A stretch of 64,000 nucleotides of DNA, from NCBI GenBank assembly GCA_037178625.1, contig CM074128.1:5084001-5148000 (forward strand). The letters run 5' to 3'. The position numbers were made by a program, and so were the translations under genes. Shown here piece by piece: positions 45,587 to 56,408 of the stretch. Numbering within the stretch: position 1 is the stretch's first letter; every line of letters begins with the position of its first letter. Below the pieces are notes generated by a model. It was not told the DNA's origin and ran no database searches. It saw only the letters and a program-made list of their open reading frames with translations. Origin of the DNA: Skeletonema tropicum (taxonomy: Eukaryota; Bacillariophyta; Thalassiosirophyceae; Thalassiosirales; Thalassiosiraceae).

Positions 45587-48500
45587 TTAAATGGCCGGAC
45601 CAGGTATGATATTCACAAATGCTTTCGCTCTCAAAGGAATGTTAAAGATTGTCCCATCCATTCCGAGGACACCACCTTCCATTTTATCCTTACATCCAAT
45701 CATATCATCTCCACAGTACATCACGTCTACGTACTCTTCATCATCCGGTAAAGGGGATCCATTTATATCACACCTCTTTACTCCTGGGGGGATAATGCGT
45801 AAAACGCCTGAAGCTCTCTGAGGGCAGCCGTATACACAGCCGTCCCTCCCAACAAAGCCATTTTGAAATTTGTTCTCACCTTCGGTCAGGTGGGGTCCAA
45901 CTAACTGACATTCATCAGTCTCCATATCAAACTTCAATACATATTCAGCATCACAGGGGAAGAGGTAGGCAAACTTCCCATCCAAGGTTAATGATCCGCC
46001 AAGATATTTGTAGCCACCATCCTGAGGGACACGATGATACCCACTCCGAAGGATAGATCCATCCCCTACAGTATAAACTTTTTGTAATTCGACATCGAAT
46101 ACCAAAATCGAGTCTTCATTGTTGGGAAAGCCGATAAATTTCTTCCCATCCAATGAAGCCAATCCTCCGTGCCACTTCCACCTTCCTTCGGGAAGTGTTC
46201 CTTCTGATAGTATGGTTACCTCATCCGTTCTTGGATCTATTTTCAGCACTCCTGTAGCGTTGTGAGGTATGCCATACTTTGTATTGGAGGGGAGAAAGGG
46301 CGAAAGAACATGTCAGAATTTTTGATGCAGGATAATTTTCATCGAACAGATATCATGATGTGTACTTACGATGCACCCATCTGCCATTAGCAGCCCTCCA
46401 TACCATTTTGCCTTTCCAATGAATTCGGGACCGATATACGTTGTCGTTTCAAGTCGAGGATCTTTGGATAGAAGAGAAGTTGAGCAAGGGGAATGGTTGA
46501 TTAGATGGATCTGCTTCACAACAAGATATTTGGAAACAAATGATATGAAACAAGTTTGGACTCACCAATCTTCATCACACGAGAAGCACTCGCCGGGATA
46601 GCGTAGACATACCCACCAGCAAGTGAACCTCCATGATACAACCATCCCGTCTCGGCACCATTGGGAATGGGATCAGTAATAAATGTTGATACAGAAGCTG
46701 TCTCAGGGTCGACTTTCAAGACACAACCGTCGGGACTATTACAAGGGAGGGCAAGACAACATCCAGAAGGATATGCAAAGCTCCCGTCTTCGTTCTTTCC
46801 CATGTCGGTAGCTGGAATTTCAACTCCACGGAGCCACTTAAATTCTCCATGATACTTTGGTCCAATCGTCTCAACTTTCCGAGTGTTGACATCAACCTGT
46901 ATCAATTGTTTGGCTGTACCCGGCACGCCATAAATATATCTTCCACATGGACTCGCCATCCCACCCAAATACTTATCTTGACCAGAGAGGCCAATCGCTT
47001 CTCCATTGTCCGAACACGGTGTTAACACCTCCATCGTGGCCAAACAAATTGGTATATGCTTGTTGGAGAGGTTGTTGTACGAGGTGTCAAGTCCCCATTC
47101 ATCTGTGAATCGTCCATTCTTCATGGTCCATGGTCGTCCCACAGCATTCCTATCGTTGTCTTTGTAGACACCCTCCACGAATCGAATTCCACGTGAGACT
47201 GCTCGTTCTATTTCCTTCCTCCTCACCTCCTCTGGATTGTCTCGATTTTCATACGATAACAGACCATACAATTCCGCTTGTCGAATAGTCAACTTTGGTG
47301 CCCCCAATCGAAATTTCGGTCGTTGTAACAATCGCGGAGGGATCAGTCGCACATCACCATCACCATTAACATTGACATTGTTACTTCCACCGTGAAGATG
47401 AGCATTCCACATTGTCACTCGTCGGTGAGGATACCAATCTTCCACTTCGGGACGGTAATCTCCCGTCATTCCAGTTCGATATGCCTCTAACTTGAAATCC
47501 GTCAATTCCTTATATTTGGTCTGTATCATTTCCTCTTCTACGTCAGTGATGCACTGTTGCTGTTCCTGTTGTTGTATCTTTTTGTGCATCTTGTGCTTTG
47601 GGACTGAATATAGAATGTACTTCTTTACTGCTTCGATTGGCAACATGCTACAGTAGGAGACTGCTCCAAACTCTCTGGAACCATTGTATCCAAATAATAA
47701 TTCCGTGCCATCCTGATCCACTACTTTGGTGTTGTCGTCATTTCGCATCGTTAGTGATGGAGCAACGATAGCATGAACCAAATCAGAACGCCATAGAATG
47801 ACATCTCCCCTCTTGGCATAGATTTTCTCTCCCAACAATTCTTCATTCTTTCTTCCATCATCACTACCATCCGTTGAGTAAGAATACGGAACACACCAAA
47901 AGTACCCCCCATTCCTATCCTGATCCAAACTCTGATCTGTAAATGATACCGCCGCTTGAATGTGGCATAGACCAGTGATATCTTTGTATCGTTGTTGTTT
48001 GTTCAATTTCTTTTGGAGTTTGTTGTATTGTTTCTTGGATGTTGTTACTGCTTTGCTATCGTCACTGTTGTTGTCGTTGTTGTTGCTTTCTTTGGTTGTT
48101 GTATGGGTAGGCACAGCCTGATTATGCTGCTGACCACCACCATCAGATGACGATAGATTACTATCCTCATTTGTTCGATTCAGTCTCCCATTCCAAACAA
48201 GATAACGAGCACCACCATCATCACTCCCCATATTCATTCCATCTTCATCATCATTGCACTCTTTCTTCAAATCAACAATCATCGGACGACAAAACGTAAA
48301 TCCCTCCTTGGAACACAACAATTCGTCTGTACCAAACAATGGTCCAAATATTCGATCGGCTAGTATCTCACGTACATTTCCGAGTAGATATCCTGCACCT
48401 AGAGATTGCATCATGTCCTCGTTATTGTTATTAGTACCGGAATGTGGCCATGGATCCATATCCTTACAATTCGTTGAATCCGAAATCTCTTCCTGTAGAA

Positions 48501-48855
48501 TCGCACCACCATGACAATCCAGCAATGAAACTTCTTGCCCGTCCCTCGCATACCACGACCTAGGATCATCTTGTAACACCGCCCCACCACTTACATCACT
48601 AACAAACTCCCATAATTGAGATATTGCCTCATTGCACTCGTCGTTGGTTAGTATGGATGGTAGGTGATGATATCCTTTGGTTTGTAAATTGTGTAGGGCG
48701 CTGTGGATGTGTGGTGGTGATGATGATGATGGATTGAAATGTTGGAGGAGTGGATTTTGAATTATTGTTGATTCATCATGTTGGTCTTTTTTGACGACGT
48801 GATGGTGATTGCTGCTGCCGTTGGTTGAGGAGTGTTGATTGCACTGATTCTTCAT
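45587..48855 (-). CDS. Phytanoyl-CoA dioxygenase-like / beta-propeller fusion, three exons, 1023 aa
   Basis: Exons: 48855-46566, 46461-46370 and 46276-45587. Introns have GTGAGT...AAAG and GTAAGT...CAAAG borders. The joins give MKIG|DPRLE and DGCI|YGIPH, and the total is an exact number of codons. The N-terminal half (about 30-500) fits the PhyH Fe(II)/2-oxoglutarate dioxygenase fold: CHIQAAVSFTDQS...NGGYFWCVPYS, then KRGDVILWRSDLVHAIVAP with the distal His. The usual HxD reads HIQ, so iron binding may be altered. Asp/Asn/Gln-rich insertions interrupt it. The C-terminal half has at least six repeats of the type KYLGG-x5-G-x-IYG-x-P-x-x-A-x-x-VLKID, a beta-propeller-like series. It is probably cytosolic. 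The fusion would link a hydroxylase to a binding scaffold, which is an inference. Confidence 0.75.
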
Positions 48856-49070
48856 CGTCGTTGCTTAATAGATAGGAGTATCTATACTGTAGATGTCATC
48901 CCAGCCCATGGTGATAGTGGTTGGTGATAGATGCACGCTGGCGGAATTTTTGAGATGGCTATCTCAAATATGTATGTAATCGGTACTCGCTGTCTTCCCC
49001 CATTCATTTTTTGAATATGTTGTAAATAAGTTGGCCAAGGCAGCCAACAGCGCAAGGATGCAATGTAGGA

Positions 49071-49681
49071 ATGGTCAGCTGGTTTCCTACTTTGAGGTTG
49101 AGAGAGAAGGAGATGCATCAAGAGATGATCAACAAAAACATAGCTTATTCACTTGAACTTGAAGAATATTTTGCAGATACTGGATCTGGTTGGAGAGAAT
49201 GGTATCTTATTAAGAGTATGCCTCAGCAGTGCAGAAGAGCAATTGGAGTTGCGGCTCTACTAGACGGAATGAGAAACAAAAATTGGGCGTCTACCATCTA
49301 CACTACATACGTCCGTGCTTGCGAGCAAAAGCACTGTGAAGTAATCCTCACCCCTTTCTATGAAAAAGTCGTGCACACATCATTAGCCGACACACGCTTG
49401 TCTCTTCAAGCTAAAAACATGCAATGGCAATGGTATTCCTGCCAATGACACACGCGGTAGCAGCGATGAGAACTTTGCTTCGTGATCCTGCTTGTTCACT
49501 AAAATTCTCTAGCATGCATATAGAGCATAGACAACTCGATGATCACACGGCATATAGCGATGACGTGACCATCATAGGTATTTGCGATTGCTGGTTACAG
49601 CAGGCGCACACATCAAGCCTCCATGAGGAGATTGGAAAGAGGCTGAATACTCTCCTCTGCCCGGATGCAGCCGACCTCTAG
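49071..49681 (+). pseudogene. Two-frame remnant of an unknown gene
   Basis: Frame one (49071-49448, 125 aa, e.g. SGWREWYLIKSMPQQCRRAIGV) and frame two (49424-49681, 85 aa, e.g. YSDDVTIIGICDCWLQQAH) overlap by 25 nt and both look protein-like. One frameshift near 49430 would join them. No family is recognised. Confidence 0.35.
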
Positions 49682-50230
49682 AACGAAGACGGCCTTGCGT
49701 GCACTCTCTCTCTCCCGGCTCACCTCGAAAACCTCTTCTTTGGAGCCTTATAGTACCATACTCGATGAAGTGGCCGCTTCCGGCTGTGAAACAAGGCAGG
49801 TCTCCCTGCGTGCCATTTTGGATGGGGAATAAATTCCTTCCCTATCGCTACTTTTCTCCGTAGGGGTTCCGATGGATGATTTCCGGAGGTATAAAGTCGA
49901 GGTGATTTACTAAGTTTCTCTAGCGTTCGTCAAAAAAGGCCAGCTGCCCCCCCCGAAGATGATGGAAACCAATCCAAAACCAAAGAGTTACCAGCTGGTA
50001 CGCGAACATACCCCACCAGGATAGTTAGGCCACTTTCCAACATTACAGAAATGGATAGGAATTCTCTACTAAACTCAAGAGAAGGGAAGAAGAAGAAGAT
50101 CTACTATTACTATTGATGCCAATGACAATGATTATATTTTGTTCGTGTTGAGCAATACTTACAATCATCCTGTTTTCAAATATCTCCTTCTCACACCTTC
50201 GGTCCAACGAACAAGCAGAGGTCAAGCTCA

Positions 50231-50427
50231 GATTGAGAAAAGTGTACTAATCCCCATTGCTACGTAAAGGCCACCGACAATAACGGGGTGGCGTGGAACC
50301 CGAAGGAACCAGGGTAGACTCATGGTTTAGCAGTACCCCCAAAAGGTAGCTGCCTGGGAACTTTGCCCGGTCTTTGCCGATGGTTCTGAACCATTGCCTT
50401 CCACCTCCAGTTGCTATTCATCTCTAG
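50231..50427 (-). repeat. About 200-bp dispersed repeat, copy 2 (inverted)
   Basis: Reverse complement of 27664-27866. Similarity stops sharply at both ends, which marks the unit borders. Confidence 0.75.
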
Positions 50428-50628
50428 AAACAGCTTACGACTTCGCCTTCATCTCTACCTCTGCTAGCTTCCCAATTGGGCTGCATATTATGAGATACAA
50501 CATCGCTGCTAGGATGAGAGGATAGGAGTTCGATCGTATCGCAAAGCAAGTGAGTGCCGAGTGACAGTCTCTAGAGAGTCGACGGAAAACTTCTGAACTG
50601 CATGAGGAATTTATTTACCCTTGCATGA

Positions 50629-50650
50629 GGACGGGACTTGCAAAATCTCA
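50629..50650 (+). repeat. 22-bp upstream motif, copy 1
   Basis: Contains ACGGGACTTGCAAAATCTCA and lies about 240 bp before the ATG of the MYND gene. An identical copy lies at 52962-52983, before the 7TM gene copy. Confidence 0.6.
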
Positions 50651-50888
50651 AATCTCATTTCACACGACTTCTGCGGTTTTCCTGTCCGTGCTCAACGCCC
50701 GATTTTGAGAATCGCGAACAAAAACTCCCCCTGTCAGCCTCTACCTCGTTGCATCACTCCATCGCGACGTGTCAACCCCATTCCCCCGTGCAACTCTATG
50801 GTAACTTGCAACCAGTATCTAACGGATAATTCTGATCACTCCAACCCCTTGAATGGTACCAATCTTCCTCTACTAACTGTCAACGCAA

Positions 50889-51775
<887 letters not shown>

Positions 51776-51892
51776 ATGTGGGACAGACAAGAATGGAGCA
51801 ATATGAACGAAGCAATAGAGTGTTATAGAGTTGGGTGCTGGGGGATAGTCAAGTCTTTAGAAAGATAAGAGTCTAAACTAAAGGCTAAGTGT

Positions 51893-52195
51893 ATGGTCAC
51901 CCTAGCCAGCATGTTAGTTCTCAGCGAGTATTTGAGCTCAGAAAATGTTCAACATAGCTATGGAAAGCTGAGAGTGAGAGGAGTTCAAATCCGCATCGTC
52001 CCTGAGCTGTTTCGGAATCATTGTGAAGTGAATGTATTCTTGGTCGCTGAAGAACAGGGTAAATTGGGAGAAGGGGCTACATTTGGGGTTATCCTTAAAT
52101 CCTGCTCTAGAAGTGGGGCTAACAAAATATTTTTTTATGTATTTTTGAAGGGACGCCACGGATTCAAAGTCTACACAACGAGAGGAGCATTTTAA
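51893..52195 (+). CDS. Doubtful ORF, 100 aa
   Basis: An ATG-started frame with no recognised motif. Its composition is neutral. It may be chance or a remnant. Confidence 0.15.
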   Translation: MVTLASMLVLSEYLSSENVQHSYGKLRVRGVQIRIVPELFRNHCEVNVFLVAEEQGKLGEGATFGVILKSCSRSGANKIFFYVFLKGRHGFKVYTTRGAF

Positions 52196-53346
52196 GCCTA
52201 TAAAAGGGTAGGTTAGCCCCTGTGGCGGCTGAGAACGAACAAAACATGAAATCACACGAGTTTGCTTTCACTCCTTTTATCTGTGACTATGATGCATCAT
52301 TCAAATGAACATATGATGAACTTGGGCTCGATCATTGTTTGCCATTTGAACAATTTTTTTGCAATTCAAATACTTTTCTACACATGTCAGTGTGAGAATG
52401 TGTGCTCCTGTATTGTACAATCTCCACCACACCAAAGCCAAAGTTGTTCTCCACATTTGAATAAATGGGGAGCAAGGATCTTATCTGTTTCAATCTTTGT
52501 ATAATTTCCAATATTAGAGCCATTTGTAACTTTTCCAAAAATTCCTCGTCGTAATCATCACGATTGTTTTTGCTGCTTGTGGTGGATTCGTATCTCATCT
52601 CCATGAGACCACAGAGATACCATGTGTATGGGAATGCGAAACATAAGCAGAGGCGACGGCAATACGTACGTGAAAGCCACGCAAGTAGGGAGCACACTGG
52701 TAACAGATAGAAATAGAAACCAAGCTACAGACTTTCCTGACCTCTCTAGAGAGAGAGAGAGAGAAGAGTAATTACTTATGCAACCCGATGCCGATGCCAA
52801 AATGTTGTGGGGCTTTAGGTTATTTCTGTGCTACGGTAAACTACGTATCACTGGTGTTGTAAACAAGAAAAGGGGTTATTCTGGTGAGAGGTCGGTACTA
52901 ACTTATATAAGTACTTACTGGGCAGTCGACGGAATGAAGAAAACTTTTGAAGTGCATTAACGGACGGGACTTGCAAAATCTCAGTAAGTCCCGGCTTCCG
53001 TCGTTCAATGCATGATGCATGATGTCATCATGATGGGTCCAACGTTGCATGCAGCAACGACCTACCTACTTCGTCTTGTCAAGCTTGAAAGCATCGCAAA
53101 AGTATTGCATCTATGTATGCACCCACTGCCAGCCGCTTGCTACCACCTTTAATCCAATAAATTTGAAGTAATAGTAATAGTTGGGATAATAGCAGTGGTT
53201 GAGATAAAAATAAAAGCAGTGTCAACCACAACATCAAATCAACCAAAAATTACACATTACACATAAGGCGTGCCTACTGTTCTGCCCTGAAGCTGCACAC
53301 ACGCATACATGACATATTCAATACAAAAACATAAAACGCACAGCCC
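52196..53346. other. Intergenic, 5' flank of the second 7TM gene
   Basis: No firm gene. A minus-strand stretch near 52400-52600 reads DDYDEEFLEKLQMALILEI and is weakly protein-like. CTCTCTAGAGAGAGAG lies at 52742-52757. CGGGACTT (52965-52972) and AAGTCCCG (52986-52993) can pair as a hairpin beginning in the shared 22-bp motif. Confidence 0.35.
52962..52983 (+). repeat. 22-bp upstream motif, copy 2, part of a hairpin
   Basis: Identical to 50629-50650. Here its CGGGACTT pairs with AAGTCCCG eleven bases after the motif core. It lies 364 bp before the ATG of the 7TM copy. Confidence 0.6.
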
Positions 53347-54262
53347 ATGGTTTCTTTATCAGATCCGGAATGCCAATCCGCTTTGTGGGTTACAATGGCC
53401 ATTCTTCCTAAAGTCACTGGTATAATCTCCCTCATATCTTCAGCATTCATAATTCAACATGTCATCCGCGATCGTAAGCGACGCAGCCAGGTTTACCATC
53501 GTCTATTACTGGGTATGAGCATATCTGACTTCTTTGGATCGTTTACGAGCTTCTTATCAACGTGGCCGATCCCTCGTGGCGGGGCATGTTTGGCTGCAGG
53601 TACAAAGGCGACGTGTACGGCCCAAGGGTTCTTCTTTCAGATAACAACACTGTGCACCCCAACCTACAATATTTCCTTATCAATCTATTATTTACTTGTG
53701 ATTGTCAAAGGATGGAGAGAATCACGTGTAAAGAAGATCGAGAAGTATTTGCATGCTTTACCCATCTGTCTCGGTTTTGGGACAGCGTTTGCAAGTCTTG
53801 GGTTGAAGATTTATAACAGCGCCGGTTTTTTCTGCTGGATTGGAAATGACTACAATGGTATTTACCGTCTTGCCTTCATGTACGCCGAGGTTTGGGCTAT
53901 GATGATCTTCCTCCCCATATGCATGACCATCATTTATTTCCATGTGCTAAAGCAGGAAAAGAAACTCGACAGGTACAGTGCGAGCTTTGCGCAGAAGAAG
54001 CGAAAGCAAAGTAAGAAGATTCGCAATCAAGCATTTCTTTACGTTGGATGCGTGTACATGACGTGGATATTCTTTACGGTACGTGATGGTGTATTGAAAT
54101 GAATTCATTTGATACCGCTATCACATCTTAACTTTCTTCTTCAACTTCACACCCTCATCCTCATCTCAATGTTAATGGTTTCCAGATCTTTCGTCTCATG
54201 CAATTAGCAGGGGCGTACCCCCCAACATACATTGCTATACTCTTGGTCACAATCCGCGCTGA
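53347..54262 (+). pseudogene. Second 7TM receptor-like gene, cut by retroelement E3
   Basis: Exon 1 (53347-54078) encodes 244 residues closely matching the gene at 29626-31006 (MVSLSDPECQS, DRKRRSQVYHRLLLGMS, TPTYNISLSIYYLLVIVKGW), including the first six membrane segments and the basic loop. The intron (54079-54186) has the same GTACGTG/TTTCCAG borders at the same place and in the same phase. Exon 2 starts IFRLMQLAGAYPPTYIAILLVTI. At about 54256 similarity to the paralogue (which continues FPLQGFFNLIVY) stops, in the middle of membrane segment 7, and element E3 begins. The remaining frame runs into E3 leader sequence and stops at 54395. The seventh helix and cytoplasmic tail are lost, so this copy should not give a normal receptor. 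Confidence 0.75.
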
Positions 54263-54342
54263 ATTGTCGAAAAATATTGAAAAATGGGAAAATAATTGCT
54301 ACGTAGGAACTAGTACACCTCGTACAGAGATAGATAATAACC

Positions 54343-55281
54343 ATGGCGGCCGGAACAGCCACCGAACACACCTTAGCATTACTAGGAGATATTAGAAATA
54401 ATTCTTTAAAACATACAGGGGACACGACAACGATGAGAGCTACATGGTTGGAAAACAGTATCAGAATTCGTTTGTTACTAGAGGAGATAAAGAGAATCGA
54501 TGGAAAATTGGTCACGGCGTTGATGTTACACGTCGTCGGGCAGAGACACAGGAGACGATATCATGGAGAGACGACCATGCATGGAACGGATAGAAGGCAG
54601 GGAATTTGGCAGGTAATTTTTGTAAAGAAGACATTAGTTGGATGGGCACCGATGGAGGATATGGATATGATGGATAAGAAATGGGAGGGAACATCCCACC
54701 GGAGATGGGATTACCAGCATCATGGAGAGGGAGCACCAGTTACGGCAGTGGACCAGATTAGGAAAATAGCAGGTTTATTACCAGAACCCCCCCCGAAGCC
54801 GCCGTGGCCACCCCCTGCCAGGGGTGGATTGGGAAAAGCAGAGCGGATTGTGCAGATTACCTTCTGGCGGGTAATTAAAAAAGCCAGCAGCCACAAACGG
54901 CACAGCAGTTTAGAGATCGACAATCTCATTGGTCGTGCCACCTTAATCGACAATTGTTTCCGTATTAGCATGAACAACAATAATGTCATCAGCACAAACA
55001 ACAACAGTGTCATTAACAACTTCCTCGACGATGGGGAAACAACTTTTTCTGTGCCAGATACAGGTGTTACGCTGCAGATTTCGAGACATCTGAGTAGCAG
55101 GTATTACAGTATTAGGAGAGGCAACACCAAAAGCTTTCTTCAATGTAGTTTAGGTGATTCTTACCAAGAAAAGTTGGATGATAGTGCTCGTATGAACGAC
55201 TTCGCTCTGGCCTCACAAGCCACGGCAGAGATGCAGGACGCCCCTCCACGTTTTACGCGTGTTGTGGGGCGAGCGGTGTAA
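54343..55281 (+). CDS. E3 ORF1a, 312 aa
   Basis: Starts MAAGTATEH, like E2 ORF1 (MAADTATN). Contains the same proline/tryptophan motif (EPPPKPPWPPPARGG, about residues 147-161), Asn-rich stretches (NNNNVISTNNNSV) and the same style of C-terminus (DAPPRFTRVVGRAV). Its stop overlaps the next ATG as TAATG. It has one copy of the region that is triplicated in E2. Function unknown; presumably a structural or RNA-binding ORF1. Confidence 0.65.
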   Translation: MAAGTATEHTLALLGDIRNNSLKHTGDTTTMRATWLENSIRIRLLLEEIKRIDGKLVTALMLHVVGQRHRRRYHGETTMHGTDRRQGIWQVIFVKKTLVGWAPMEDMDMMDKKWEGTSHRRWDYQHHGEGAPVTAVDQIRKIAGLLPEPPPKPPWPPPARGGLGKAERIVQITFWRVIKKASSHKRHSSLEIDNLIGRATLIDNCFRISMNNNNVISTNNNSVINNFLDDGETTFSVPDTGVTLQISRHLSSRYYSIRRGNTKSFLQCSLGDSYQEKLDDSARMNDFALASQATAEMQDAPPRFTRVVGRAV

Positions 55282-55283
55282 TG
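55240..55283 (+). promoter_or_regulatory. Hairpin plus TAATG junction, first of two in E3
   Basis: GCCCC (55240-55244) pairs with GGGGC (55266-55270). The inner CACGT (55247-55251) pairs with GCGTG (55257-55261). Then 8 nt and TAATG (55279-55283). It joins ORF1a to ORF1b. Confidence 0.6.
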
Positions 55284-56408
55284 GATCCACGGCAGCCTCC
55301 ACCCTCCTTTGCCCGGGAGGCCGAGGTGAGCCATTTCAGACAGAGGCAACGTGAATATAAGTCTAATAGGCCATCCAAAACAAAGAAGACGAAGAAGTCA
55401 GCACAAAGAGCACAACAATATCGAGATTCTATGAGACGCCGCAACACCCCACCACAGGCCGGGATGCGGAGTAATGGACGACATGTGGAGAAGTTATCGT
55501 TGCCATTTGAGGCGGAGGCACATGATAATTCGCCCCTGACGATGAGGAAAGGGGACAAAATAATTAAGGAGGCCTGGAAACAGCAGATAGATCTCTACGG
55601 CGCTCCCGTGGAGGGGGGAACCGCTACACGGAAGGTGACACAACAAACAATTAATCTTGGCAGGACCTGGACGGTACAAGAAGATTGCAGCGCTTGGCTA
55701 CCAGATCCCACTCCCAAACCACCCTGGCCGCCCCCGGCACTAGGTGGACGGAACCTCCCTCAACGGGAGGAATGCTTGGAAGGGGGGGAGAATTTCGGAA
55801 CACACAACAAACGGTTCCTGTGTCTCCAGGATTACGTAGCAGGTAGGTTCAAACCACCTGTCCAGTACAGGACTAGGAATTACAATTTTGACCACCACCC
55901 TTCTCTGGGCTCCTACAGTACAGAGGTAATACAACATTCCGAAACTTTTATAGGCAGATCCTTCGGAGGGGAGAAGAGGCTTATTGATAAGGAGGGACGC
56001 AACACCAATCAATCACTCCTACGAATAGGGCAGCGGCAACTATCTTTCGGTCGGCTCCTAGCCTGGGTTTCTATAGGAGGCATCACTGGCAACCAAGCAG
56101 TCCTCGTCTTTCGGAAAGGGATTGGAGTTCGGGGAGTAATCCAGCTGTCCTCATGGCAAGCCCTCAGGTCAGATGGGCGTCCGACTGGGACGGTCTGGCG
56201 TTGCGCGTACTCCACCTGGAATCAGTTTTTGCTTCCGGGATCTCCCACCCACCAGCCAACTCCGGTGGCTGCATCCTCTCGACACAATCTGTGCAACAAT
56301 GACATCAACACCAAAGAAACGGGAATACGCAGCCACCACCGCCATGGATCTCACAGGCGAGTCGATGGCAGAGGGTGCCACGGCGGCCGAGAAGGAGACG
56401 GGAACTGA
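55281..56408 (+). CDS. E3 ORF1b, 375 aa, with an ORF2-like N-terminus
   Basis: The first 45 residues (QPPPSFAREAEVSHFRQRQR, then a Lys/Arg/Ser-rich stretch KSAQRAQQYRDS) match the N-terminus of E2 ORF2 (QPLRYFARYPEVSQ...KSARRAQQYRLS). Instead of an endonuclease there follows a second proline motif (DPTPKPPWPPPALGG, near 140-155) and unrecognised sequence. It looks like an ORF2 start joined to another ORF1-like part. The last 110 nt overlap ORF1c in another frame, and the very end (HHRHGSHRRVDGRG) may be non-functional. Confidence 0.5.
   Translation: MDPRQPPPSFAREAEVSHFRQRQREYKSNRPSKTKKTKKSAQRAQQYRDSMRRRNTPPQAGMRSNGRHVEKLSLPFEAEAHDNSPLTMRKGDKIIKEAWKQQIDLYGAPVEGGTATRKVTQQTINLGRTWTVQEDCSAWLPDPTPKPPWPPPALGGRNLPQREECLEGGENFGTHNKRFLCLQDYVAGRFKPPVQYRTRNYNFDHHPSLGSYSTEVIQHSETFIGRSFGGEKRLIDKEGRNTNQSLLRIGQRQLSFGRLLAWVSIGGITGNQAVLVFRKGIGVRGVIQLSSWQALRSDGRPTGTVWRCAYSTWNQFLLPGSPTHQPTPVAASSRHNLCNNDINTKETGIRSHHRHGSHRRVDGRGCHGGREGDGN

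Larger units (their letters stand above)
49682..50888. other. Intergenic with repeat copy and 5' region of the MYND gene
   Basis: Holds the inverted repeat copy at 50231-50427, a GTCTCTAGAGAG palindrome near 50567, and a 22-bp sequence shared with 52962-52983. A plus-strand frame at 50621-50953 overlaps the MYND gene start and is probably accidental. Confidence 0.4.

Noticed and set aside
49682..50888. LTR retrotransposon suggested by repeats at 27.7 and 50.3 kb
   Set aside because: The two copies are inverted, 22 kb apart, and enclose unrelated host genes.
52332..52697. Minus-strand 121-codon frame
   Set aside because: It opens with a GTG, only a short stretch looks protein-like, and no family is recognised.
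56173..56298. Upstream extension of E3 ORF1c
   Set aside because: These 42 codons overlap ORF1b in another frame and have poor composition. The ATG at 56299 is the likelier start.
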